Shown in pieces: positions 6,864 to 13,893 of a stretch of 18,387 nt of DNA. A program made the position numbers and the translations under genes. Where the stretch lies: positions 1 through 18,387 of the forward strand of contig JBFHES010000064.1 in the NCBI GenBank assembly GCA_041584015.1, in the 5' to 3' direction. Numbering within the stretch: the first letter of the stretch is position 1; the number at the start of each line of letters is the position of its first letter. The DNA is from JBFHES01 sp041584015. GTDB lineage: Bacteria > Bacteroidota > Bacteroidia > Bacteroidales > M50B96. A model generated the notes under the pieces. The model saw only the letters and a list, made by a program, of their open reading frames with translations. It was not told the origin of the DNA and searched no databases.

Positions 6864-6894
6864 CAAAAGTATATCTTTTTAGTATATGAAACAA
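6864..6894 (-). promoter_or_regulatory. Promoter and candidate operator of the toxin-antitoxin operon
   Basis: On the minus strand TTG (6892-6894) is followed after 20 bases by TACTTTTG (6864-6871), a good TTG/TAnnTTTG pair. Two direct AGTATAT copies (6868-6874 and 6881-6887, 13 bases apart) overlap the -7 box and the spacer. They are likely binding sites for the ribbon-helix-helix antitoxin (inference). An inverted ACTTTT/AAAAGT pair (6851-6870) lies just downstream. Confidence 0.5.
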
Positions 6895-6924
6895 GTGTGT
6901 CTGTTTTTTCTTTTCAACATGCGG

Positions 6925-7055
6925 CATAACGGTAAATTGCATGTTACGTAAGGGTTTGCGTGTGATTCTCTGTCCGCATACGGACGAGAGAATGAGCGGA
7001 AAACCGCTGCTCGCATACCACTGAAACCCTTATGGAATATGCAAAATGTTAGCAC
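6925..7055 (-). repeat. attC-like imperfect palindrome (site S2)
   Basis: Bounded by ATAACGG (from 6926) and GTTAGCA (7048-7054). Arms from outside in are TGCAT (6938-6942) with ATGCA (7039-7043), TAAGGG (6949-6954) with CCCTTA (7027-7032), the stem ATTCTCTGTCCG (6965-6976) with CGGAC-G-AGAGAAT (6981-6993), and AGCGG (6995-6999) with CCGCT (7004-7008). It separates the unknown protein of the phosphatase pair from the toxin-antitoxin operon. Confidence 0.65.
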
Positions 7056-7076
7056 CAGTTTTTATTTCAAATCTTC

Positions 7077-7514
7077 TTATTTTGTCTCTGGAAACCACCA
7101 TCCTTCATGTTTCCTTTTATATTCTTTTTGTCTGTCATCAATAATTACGATTTCACAAACAAATGGACTTTCTAAATAATCCTTATTGCCAGCATATGGT
7201 CTTGTTTTGGTTAAATCAAATTCTATAGTCATAGTTGCCGAATTTACAAAATCCATTGTCGAACCGCTACATTCTACTAATTTGGGAAACCACTTATTCC
7301 AATATTCTACTGATTGTCTTATTTGGTCAGTTAAAAGTTCTGTCGGTTGTGCAATGTTTTTCAAAATATCAACTGTCAGTTTATTACAATTTGTCTTGCG
7401 AGCCTGTTTCAATAAATGCCCCATGAAATAATCGTCATTTATGTAATTCATTAAACTTATAAATGAATGTCCAAAATTATGTGTAACGCTTTTTAATGGT
7501 TTATGACTTGTCAT
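7077..7514 (-). CDS. Protein of unknown function, partner of the small phosphatase
   Basis: A 145-aa cytosolic protein that I do not recognise. It has no signal peptide or membrane segment. The first half is helical (NFGHSFISLMNYINDDYFMG, then LTVDILKNI and QIRQSVEYWNKWFPKLVE). The second half reads as beta strands (MDFVNSATMTIEFDLTKTRPY, then PFVCEIVIIDD) and ends in a Trp-rich GWWFPE. An in-frame TTG at 7526 would overlap the phosphatase stop by four bases; I prefer ATG at 7514, eight bases after that stop. It is the second gene of a two-gene minus-strand unit bounded by attC-like palindromes on both sides. Two-gene cassettes of this kind are often toxin-antitoxin or defence pairs, but nothing in the sequence proves that here. 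Confidence 0.7.
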   Translation of the reverse strand: MTSHKPLKSVTHNFGHSFISLMNYINDDYFMGHLLKQARKTNCNKLTVDILKNIAQPTELLTDQIRQSVEYWNKWFPKLVECSGSTMDFVNSATMTIEFDLTKTRPYAGNKDYLESPFVCEIVIIDDRQKEYKRKHEGWWFPETK

Positions 7515-7522
7515 ATTAATAG

Positions 7523-7867
7523 TCAAATTTTATAAACGATTTTTAAAGTATTATTTATCCTGTCAGTCAATAACGCTATTAATTCTTCATCCATAAATTC
7601 GTAATCATCTGGGATATCAAGAATTTCAATCTGGGGCAATTCCATGTGTCTGTATTGTCCCCAAATCCTAGCTCTGTATCCAGTTTCCATTACAAAAACA
7701 AGGTCTGCCCAATTCAAATCTTTTTCCGAAATCTTTCTGTCGCTTTTGGAACTTAATCCTGCTGAACGAATACTGAATCGATTATCGTTTTTAAATATCG
7801 ACTCAGCTGTCCGACTCCGTTTTTTATTACGTCCACAAACTACTAATATATTTGGTCTATCTGTCAT
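7523..7867 (-). CDS. Low-molecular-weight protein tyrosine phosphatase-like protein
   Basis: A 114-aa protein with the LMW-PTP signature at its N-terminus: VVCGRNKKRSRTAE, giving C11-x5-R17-S18, the phosphate-binding loop with nucleophile Cys11. The next conserved block RSAGLSSKSDRKIS (34-47) and the LNWADLVFVME strand (51-61) match the family. The general-acid region reads LDIPDDY (83-89), in place of the usual DP loop. At 114 residues it is shorter than classical LMW-PTPs (about 150) and fits a compact stand-alone branch found in bacterial accessory regions. It starts shortly after an attC-like palindrome (7893-8008) and is followed closely by an unknown gene. The substrate is unknown. Confidence 0.78.
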   Translation of the reverse strand: MTDRPNILVVCGRNKKRSRTAESIFKNDNRFSIRSAGLSSKSDRKISEKDLNWADLVFVMETGYRARIWGQYRHMELPQIEILDIPDDYEFMDEELIALLTDRINNTLKIVYKI

Positions 7868-7892
7868 TGATGCAGGTCGTTCTTAAATTGGT

Positions 7893-8008
7893 GCTAACAT
7901 ATCTATATGTACAGGTGTTTTTATTGTATTTATATCATTGCTGGCTAGTTGTACATAGCATTCCAAATATAGGAAATATAAACACCTTTACATAGGAGTT
8001 ATAACAGG
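7893..8008 (-). repeat. attC-like imperfect palindrome (site S1)
   Basis: Outer ends are GCTAAC (7893-7898) and GTTATAAC (7998-8005). Arms TATGTACAGGTGTTTTTAT (7906-7924) and ATATAAACACCTTTACATA (7976-7994) pair at 17 of 19 positions. It lies 25 bases upstream of the phosphatase start. The end GTTAGCACC (minus strand) is the same as the outer end of S2 read on the plus strand, so the phosphatase unit carries matching boundaries on both sides. Confidence 0.55.
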
Positions 8009-8147
8009 TATGTATCTGAAACTTATTATTGTTTGTCTACTCCTTATGCGCGGCCAGGTTTTAATCCTTTGTCAAAAACCAAAACTACCATGCAAACCAA
8101 ATTGATGTATTTCGGTGGTAGGCATAAGGTGCCTGCGGTAAAACAAG

Positions 8148-8178
8148 AAAACCGCTAAGATTTATACTTAGCGGTTTT
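8148..8178. terminator. Strong bidirectional terminator
   Basis: AAAACCGCTAAG (8148-8159) pairs perfectly with CTTAGCGGTTTT (8167-8178) around a 7-base loop. T-rich sequence follows on the plus strand and, less purely, on the minus strand. It would end transcription of the outer-membrane barrel gene and shield the accessory region. Confidence 0.8.
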
Positions 8179-8201
8179 TATATACATGTAAAACTGTAAT
8201 T

Positions 8202-9065
8202 CTATAAGCCCACTAAAACACCGAAAGCAATGCCCAGTCCTTTGTTTTTCAACTCACCATCTTCTGCAGCCGAGGTTAATCCAATGTTATAACCTAAATC
8301 GGCCATCACATTAATGGTTGGCTTTCTGCGTTTCTTAATTACGGGAATAATTACACCACCACCAACATACGCACCTATCTCAATTTTCTTAAACATATCG
8401 CTATCCAGATCGCCATCGCTTTTATTTCCATCGGTTACATTTGGCATACCCGGCATTGTAACGGTGGCAGAATAGTCGAGAGCTTCAGTACCTCCGGTAA
8501 AGATACTCACTGTTGGACCAAGGTTTCCGTAGAACTTAATGCTTTCGCCATAGGTGTAATGTCCTAAAATTGGTAAGGTAAGATAATTGAATACGTCGTG
8601 TATATCAATCTCGCTCTCGGTAGTAATGCCCATTATGCTTTCAGAGCTTGATCCGGAAAATTTAAATCCTTTCTGGGTATAAATCAATCCGGACTTAACG
8701 CCAATATTATCCATAAAGTTATAAACACCAACCACACCAGCCTGTATTCCTATTGTTGATTTAAAATCGCCTTCACCATACAACGATTCATACAGATCGG
8801 CATCTTTACCGCCAATGTTGTACATGGCTAAACCACCAACTACACCATAAGCATATGGCAAACTTTTAGATTTGCTTCGTTTCTTTTTACGTCTTTTTTT
8901 AGCGAGGTCGTTTACAATTAAGCCATCATCATTATTAAAGTAATCCAGCACGTCGATGTGTAAACTTAGTGCCGATGATTGAAGATTATAGTTTGTGGCA
9001 CTCATTTGAGCATGTAGGGTAGGTGCCAGAAAAATCAACAATAAGGGTAGTAGCAATTTTTTCAT
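8202..9065 (-). CDS. PorT-family outer-membrane beta-barrel protein
   Basis: A 287-aa outer-membrane protein. A signal peptide ends at residues 18-20 (HAQ). From about residue 70 it has alternating hydrophobic/polar strands with glycine turns: YGVVGGLAMYNIGG, IGIQAGVVGVYNFMDNIGVKSG, YLTLPILGHYTYG, IEIGAYVGGGVIIP, INVMADLGYNIGL, and the C-terminal GLGIAFGVLVGL. This matches the outer-membrane beta-barrel domain of PorT-like proteins, which are common in Bacteroidota. An unusual basic run of 12 residues, all Lys, Arg or Ser (56-67), sits between the signal peptide and the barrel. Homologues are often of unknown function; some act in type IX secretion, and I cannot say that for this one. It is transcribed alone. 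Confidence 0.75.
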   Translation of the reverse strand: MKKLLLPLLLIFLAPTLHAQMSATNYNLQSSALSLHIDVLDYFNNDDGLIVNDLAKKRRKKKRSKSKSLPYAYGVVGGLAMYNIGGKDADLYESLYGEGDFKSTIGIQAGVVGVYNFMDNIGVKSGLIYTQKGFKFSGSSSESIMGITTESEIDIHDVFNYLTLPILGHYTYGESIKFYGNLGPTVSIFTGGTEALDYSATVTMPGMPNVTDGNKSDGDLDSDMFKKIEIGAYVGGGVIIPVIKKRRKPTINVMADLGYNIGLTSAAEDGELKNKGLGIAFGVLVGL

Positions 9066-9164
9066 AATAAATAAGTGTTAGTATTTATACTCAAAGGAAT
9101 TAAAAATTATCAAAATATAAAATACAAGGTCTTACTTTAACACATTAAAGATTAATTACACAAC

Positions 9165-9659
9165 TTACTTTTCGGTCTTAATCTTATTAATAATTGTGGA
9201 CGTTGAATAGCCATTAATAAAGTCTAATGTTTTAATAACTCCGCCATAACTCTGTAAAATATCGTAACCCACAATTGCCTCAATTTTGTAATCGCTGCCC
9301 TTTACTAGCACTTGTGGTTTTACCTGATTAATTAAATTGTAGGGCGTATCTTCATCGAAAAACACCACCAAATCGACAAAAGAAAAAGCCGCCATAATCA
9401 TTGCCCGCGATAGTTCATCCTGTATAGGACGCGATGGACCTTTTAATCGCTGAACAGATGCATCGGTGTTCAGGCCTACAACCAATACGTCGCCCAAATC
9501 TGCTGCCTTCGATAAATAATCAATGTGCCCGCGATGAATGATATCAAAACAGCCATTGGTAAATACCACTTGTTTTGATTCCGATTGCCATTTTTGCAGA
9601 ACAAGATCCAACTGATTTGCCTCAACAATCTTACTCTTCAAATTCTCATACTTGCTCAT
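9165..9659 (-). CDS. rfaE2: D-glycero-beta-D-manno-heptose 1-phosphate adenylyltransferase
   Basis: A 164-aa nucleotidyltransferase that makes ADP-heptose from heptose 1-phosphate and ATP, the last activation step before epimerisation in lipopolysaccharide core synthesis. It matches the C-terminal half of HldE, encoded alone as in other Bacteroidota. The signature NGCFDIIHRGHIDYL (35-49) carries the HxGH site (H42, H45). LKGPSRPI (72-79) and GYSTSTIINKI (150-160, the ISTS-type motif) complete the active site. No kinase half (HldE-N) is next to it, so that gene must lie elsewhere. The divergent KefB-type gene starts 209 bases away. Glycerol-3-phosphate cytidylyltransferases share the fold but normally lack this C-terminal pattern. 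Confidence 0.85.
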   Translation of the reverse strand: MSKYENLKSKIVEANQLDLVLQKWQSESKQVVFTNGCFDIIHRGHIDYLSKAADLGDVLVVGLNTDASVQRLKGPSRPIQDELSRAMIMAAFSFVDLVVFFDEDTPYNLINQVKPQVLVKGSDYKIEAIVGYDILQSYGGVIKTLDFINGYSTSTIINKIKTEK

Positions 9660-9823
9660 AAAAATAATTTTGCTCTAAGATAAGGTTTATTAAAAATACT
9701 GGGTTTCATATCTCATTAGTTCGCTATATTTTCATGGAAAAATAATTGCGACTACAGACCGTCTTCGCAATGAAAAATTATTAAATAATTTGAAATTATT
9801 ACGGGAACCTAAGGGCAATGGTA

Positions 9824-9853
9824 TTGTTATATAGATACGGTTGATTAATTTTG
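9824..9853 (+). promoter_or_regulatory. Bacteroidota-type promoter of the KefB-like gene
   Basis: TTG (9824-9826) is followed after 19 bases by TAATTTTG (9846-9853), a good -33/-7 pair. Transcription would start near 9860, only about 9 bases before the ATG at 9869, so the leader would be very short. Confidence 0.45.
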
Positions 9854-9868
9854 GAAAAACACTAATAA

Positions 9869-11458
9869 ATGGATCCTATTTGGCTAACACTTGCATTTGC
9901 ATCTGGTTTTGCAGTTAGAACAATTAAACTGCCACCGTTGGTTGGTTATCTTATCGCAGGCTTTATACTTAATGAGCTTAATGCTGAGGCTGGCGAGTTT
10001 ATTGAAGTTGTATCCGACCTGGGCGTAACGCTATTGCTCTTTACCATTGGTTTAAAAATAAACATTAAGGATTTACTAAAACCCGAGATTTGGGGTGGTG
10101 CAAGTATACACATGGCGGCATCTTCTGTTTTACTGGGTGTTGCCATATTCGCTCTTAGTTTTTCCGGATTTTCATTATTCGCAGGATTAGACTGGAAAGT
10201 TAGTCTGCTGTTGGCATTTACCTTAAGTTTCTCGAGTACGGTGTTTGCGGTTAAGGTGTTGGAAGAAACCGGGCAGAGCAATTCCTTACACGGAAAAATA
10301 TCAATTGGTGTTTTAATTGTTCAGGATTTAATAGCAGTTCTGTTTCTGGTAATAGCTGCCGGAAAAATTCCACATTGGTATGCTATCCTCATCCCGGCAG
10401 GATTGTATGTTATTCGTCCTATTCTCTTTTACATGCTTGAAAAAATAGGCCACGGAGAACTACTTATCCTTTATGGATTTTTTGTAGCTCTTATTCCGGG
10501 AGCCTACTTGTTCGAAATGGTGGGCTTAAAAGCAGACCTGGGTGCGCTGGTAATAGGCATGATGATATCGCAACATAAGAAGGGTAAAGAATTAGCCGAT
10601 GGCCTTATGGCTTTCAAAGACTTTTTTCTAATCGGCTTCTTCCTAAAAATTGGATTGGCAGGAATTCCGTCGTACAATCACATCATCATTGCATTTATAC
10701 TTGCCCTGTTACTCAACCTCAAACTGGTGCTCTATTTCTTCACCTTTATAAAGTTTCGCTTACGCGCAAGAACCTCGGTATTAACCTCACTTCCGCTGGC
10801 AAACTTTAGCGAGTTTGGATTAATAGTAATTGCGGTTGGTATCGGCAACGCCTGGATTCCTGAAGACTGGATGGTGGTTCTGGCCCTGGCCCTCTCAATT
10901 ACCTTTGTTATTTCATCGCCAATTAATAATTATGCCATTCCAATATTTAATAAGATAAAACCATTCCTCTTACGTTTCGAAACCAAGGAGCGCATCATCT
11001 ACGACAGAACCATTGATATTAGGGATGCAGAGATTCTGATTTTTGGGATGGGACTACTGGGCAGTGCAACTTACGACCAATTAAATAAACGGTACAGTCA
11101 GAAAGTTTTAGCTCTTGATTACAATCGGGAAAAAGTTGAGAAGCATATGGTTGCCGGGCGTAATGTTATTCATGATGATGCGACCGATACTGAATTTTGG
11201 GAAAACGTTATGCGCAAGCCAGCCGGACAGGTAAAGCTGGTTATGCTTTGCATGGACGATCATCAGTCGGCCATGGATACAATTAAACGATTAAAGGTTG
11301 TAAATTACCCCGGCATGGTAGCAGCAACGGCACAATTCGATGACGAAATAATTGAATTAAAAAAGCATGGTGTGCATTTGGCATACAACCTTTATTCCGA
11401 AGCCGGAGTGGGTTTTGCCGATCAGGTGTGCGACAACCTCGACTCCTGTGGGCTATAA
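9869..11458 (+). CDS. KefB-type cation:proton antiporter with TrkA-N domain
   Basis: A 529-aa inner-membrane transporter of the CPA2 family. Residues 1-365 hold about 11-12 membrane segments of the Na+/H+ exchanger fold, including LLLFTIGLKINIKDLL (55-70) and the ion-binding GVLIVQDLIAV (147-157) with Asp153. Residues 385-529 form a TrkA-N (Rossmann) domain with GMGLLG (393-398) and Asp417 at the end of the second strand, which would bind NAD(H) or another nucleotide. The layout is that of the KefB/KefC potassium:proton antiporters. The usual KefG/KefF partner is not encoded nearby, and the C-terminus stops soon after the Rossmann fold with no TrkA-C domain. The ion carried is not certain. 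It converges on the helicase gene with 6 bases between the stops. Confidence 0.85.
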   Translation: MDPIWLTLAFASGFAVRTIKLPPLVGYLIAGFILNELNAEAGEFIEVVSDLGVTLLLFTIGLKINIKDLLKPEIWGGASIHMAASSVLLGVAIFALSFSGFSLFAGLDWKVSLLLAFTLSFSSTVFAVKVLEETGQSNSLHGKISIGVLIVQDLIAVLFLVIAAGKIPHWYAILIPAGLYVIRPILFYMLEKIGHGELLILYGFFVALIPGAYLFEMVGLKADLGALVIGMMISQHKKGKELADGLMAFKDFFLIGFFLKIGLAGIPSYNHIIIAFILALLLNLKLVLYFFTFIKFRLRARTSVLTSLPLANFSEFGLIVIAVGIGNAWIPEDWMVVLALALSITFVISSPINNYAIPIFNKIKPFLLRFETKERIIYDRTIDIRDAEILIFGMGLLGSATYDQLNKRYSQKVLALDYNREKVEKHMVAGRNVIHDDATDTEFWENVMRKPAGQVKLVMLCMDDHQSAMDTIKRLKVVNYPGMVAATAQFDDEIIELKKHGVHLAYNLYSEAGVGFADQVCDNLDSCGL

Positions 11459-11464
11459 GTTCTA

Positions 11465-13636
11465 TTATAAAATCTCTAAGAACTTAGGATCAATCTCTAC
11501 CAGAAAGCGCGATGGTTTGGTAAATACCTTGTCCCATGAACTGAAATACGATGGCATGCTTAAATACAGTTTCTCCTTGGCGCGTGTACTGGCCACATAA
11601 AACAAGCGTCGCTCTTCTTCCATGTCTTGCACGCTTTTTAAAGCACGCGACGACGGAAATAAGCCATCAATTAAATGCGGCAAAAATACGGTGTGCCACT
11701 CCAATCCCTTTGATGAATGTATTGTTGAAATGGTAACCGGTTTTTCTTCATCTTCAGTTATCAAGAGCGTAGCGCTATCCTGAAACTGATTTGAAGGTGG
11801 ATCGAGTGCAAAGTCTGAGAGGAATTTGCCAAGATCGTCGTACTGCCCCGACAAAGAATGCAACACATCTATGTCCAGGTTTCTATTCTCGTAATCATCC
11901 TCAATAAGCTTAAGTATCGGGCTGTAATATTCCCTAAGAATCTCAATTTTTGAGGTAACCGACACATCCGGTTCCGAAGCTCGTAGCAGCGACTTTCGCA
12001 ATTCTACCAGCACATCGTAATACCTTTTGCTACTGAATTTATCAATTACCAATTCACCATCGTGCTGCCTTATTTCCTGAATAATTTGACGCGCCGACAC
12101 ATCGCCAATTCCAGGTAATAATTTTAAAATGCGATGCCATGCAGCTGCATCGTAGGCGTTAACAATTATGCGCAAAAACGAAATCATGTCGCGAATATGC
12201 CGACGTTCGGTAAAACGAATACCACCAACAACCACATACGGAATGCTTCGTTTGAGTAGCTCAGCTTGAATAAAACTACTGTGAAAGGCTGCGCGCACCA
12301 AAACAGCCATTTCCGATAAGGGAATATTCTGTTCACGCGATTCCAATATCTTATCGACAATAAAAGTTGCTTCCGATTCCTGATCGTAAAACTTCTTGAA
12401 GGCCGGATGCTGCCTGGCAATGGTCTCCGAAAACAACACCTTCCGATACCCTAATTTTGCATTGCTAATTATTGAATTTGTAAAGTCGAGAATCTTTTGA
12501 TTACTGCGGTAATTCTGCTCAATCTTCACCACATTCCCATCCGGAAAGCTTGCCGGAAACTGCAGGATGTTTTCGAAGTTAGCACCACGAAAAGAGTAGA
12601 TACTTTGCGAGTCGTCGCCAACAACCATGATGCGCCGATGCTTCTCGGCTATGGCTTCAACAATTTCTTTTTGGTAAATGTTGGTATCCTGGTACTCATC
12701 AACCATTACATACTGAAATGCATTTTGCAGCAACTTTTTAAAACGGGCATTTGTTTTTAAAGCGGTTGCCATTACTTCTAACAGATCATCATAATCCAAC
12801 AAGAAATTTGCCTGTTTATATTTATCGTAGGTAGTGGCAATCAGCTCAATCTCTTTTTGAAAATCGATCAATCCGGTAAACTCCCGCTCAATAATCTGCT
12901 CAATACTCAACACGCAGTTCTTTGCCTTAGAAATAATCTCCTGTAGCCTTTTCTTTTTAGGGAATGCCCTGTCGCGCTTTTTAATCAATTCATCGCGGAT
13001 TAATGCAATTATATCTTGTGCATCAATGGTATCGATGATACTAAACTTAGCCTGCACACCAATTACATTCGCATATTTTCTAAGCGCGTAATTTGCAAAA
13101 GAATGGAAGGTTCCTCCGGTAATTCGCTCGGCCTGATTATTTCCGAGCAACTGCACAGTTCGGTTAATCATTTCGGCAGCCGATTTCCTTGTAAAAGTTA
13201 AGAGAAGTATTCTGGCAGGATCAACATCGTTTTCCAGCAAGTAGCCTACGCGGTAAACAATGGTTCGGGTTTTTCCACTACCGGCACCGGCAATTACCAA
13301 CAAAGGCTTATCAATGGTCGTTACAGCATAATATTGATTTGGGTTCAGCTCCTTTCGATAATCAATCTTGAATTTTGGCAACTCAATATCATAATGACTT
13401 TGATAATCAATGGTGGTTTTGTTTTCTATCTCGCGTGTTAATTCCTGCAAAATTTTAATCTTATCATCTGTTTCGTCAGACGACTCCACCTCATCATAAT
13501 CATCTAAGGTAATTTTACCCAGATTTTCATCCTTGGCTACAGCAACAGGCTTATCAAGCTTATCACTAATACTAAAATCATTTAAAAAATCACCTATAAG
13601 TTTCTCACTATCAAAACCATCAATATCATGTGTCAT
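11465..13636 (-). CDS. UvrD/PcrA-type superfamily 1A DNA helicase
   Basis: A 723-aa ATP-dependent 3'-5' DNA helicase. The family motifs appear in order: Q motif LNPNQ (97-101), Walker A GAGSGKT (117-123), motif Ia LLLTFTRKSAAEM (144-156), GGTFHSFA (174-181), Walker B VMVDEYQDTN (310-319), motif III GDDSQSIYSFRGA (340-352), motif V STIHSSKGLEW (637-647), and motif VI RLFYVASTRAK (677-687). The first 90 residues are an acidic extension not usual in UvrD (rich in Asp and Glu), perhaps for protein contacts. No nuclease domain is present, so it is not AddA/RecB. The short PcrA C-terminal tail is absent. Likely roles are repair and replication-fork processing. The gene is divergent from the ferredoxin operon. 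Confidence 0.92.
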   Translation of the reverse strand: MTHDIDGFDSEKLIGDFLNDFSISDKLDKPVAVAKDENLGKITLDDYDEVESSDETDDKIKILQELTREIENKTTIDYQSHYDIELPKFKIDYRKELNPNQYYAVTTIDKPLLVIAGAGSGKTRTIVYRVGYLLENDVDPARILLLTFTRKSAAEMINRTVQLLGNNQAERITGGTFHSFANYALRKYANVIGVQAKFSIIDTIDAQDIIALIRDELIKKRDRAFPKKKRLQEIISKAKNCVLSIEQIIEREFTGLIDFQKEIELIATTYDKYKQANFLLDYDDLLEVMATALKTNARFKKLLQNAFQYVMVDEYQDTNIYQKEIVEAIAEKHRRIMVVGDDSQSIYSFRGANFENILQFPASFPDGNVVKIEQNYRSNQKILDFTNSIISNAKLGYRKVLFSETIARQHPAFKKFYDQESEATFIVDKILESREQNIPLSEMAVLVRAAFHSSFIQAELLKRSIPYVVVGGIRFTERRHIRDMISFLRIIVNAYDAAAWHRILKLLPGIGDVSARQIIQEIRQHDGELVIDKFSSKRYYDVLVELRKSLLRASEPDVSVTSKIEILREYYSPILKLIEDDYENRNLDIDVLHSLSGQYDDLGKFLSDFALDPPSNQFQDSATLLITEDEEKPVTISTIHSSKGLEWHTVFLPHLIDGLFPSSRALKSVQDMEEERRLFYVASTRAKEKLYLSMPSYFSSWDKVFTKPSRFLVEIDPKFLEIL

Positions 13637-13669
13637 AAATTGCTATTTATGCGTATAAATTATGCTCCT

Positions 13670-13677
13670 CAAAAATA
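13670..13677 (-). promoter_or_regulatory. Probable -7 box of the helicase gene
   Basis: TATTTTTG read on the minus strand matches TAnnTTTG and lies 33 bases upstream of the start codon. No clear -33 TTG sits at the right distance, so this is tentative. Confidence 0.3.
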
Positions 13678-13814
13678 CGTAAAATTACAAGTAGAAATGA
13701 TGTTAAAATAGTTTTGAATTAGACGACTGGTATGCTTTACATTAGGCCTTATTTATAATGATTCAAAATATAATTAAGTATAAAAGTACCTGATCGAATT
13801 TTCTCTGAATTACA

Positions 13815-13822
13815 TATATTTG
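13815..13822 (+). promoter_or_regulatory. Probable -7 box of the ferredoxin/NrfD/cytochrome operon
   Basis: TATATTTG fits TAnnTTTG exactly and would give a leader of about 65 bases before the ATG at 13894. There is no TTG at the expected -33 position. A second, poorer candidate (TACCTTTA, 13847-13854) lies closer to the gene. Confidence 0.3.
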
Positions 13823-13893
13823 ACAACAAAATGCGAAAACAATTTTTACCTTTACCTGTAGTAAATCGAAAGCAATAAAAACATATCATATTT

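Larger units (their letters stand above)
7868..8201. other. Intergenic stretch with palindrome S1 and a terminator
   Basis: These 334 bases hold S1 (7893-8008), a possible 31-codon plus-strand frame at 8010-8105 with a hydrophobic N-terminus and little other support, and the hairpin at 8148-8178. This is the right border of the accessory region; the genes beyond it look chromosomal. Confidence 0.5.

Noticed and set aside
3451..7055. Reading sites S2 and S3 as simple terminators
   Set aside because: They lack T-runs after the stems, are over 130 bases long, have several nested stems and defined TAAC/GTTA-type ends, which terminators do not need.
8010..8105. Plus-strand 31-codon frame with a hydrophobic N-terminus (MYLKLIIVCLLLMRG) and AGGAG upstream
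   Set aside because: The AGGAG is 14 bases from the ATG and part of the S1 palindrome, there is no promoter, and no known small-protein family fits. It could be a tiny membrane peptide, but the support is too thin to call it.
11457..11485. AAGTTCT/AGAACTT inverted repeat between the converging antiporter and helicase genes
   Set aside because: Seven A/T-rich pairs with a 15-base loop, overlapping both coding ends; too weak for a terminator call.
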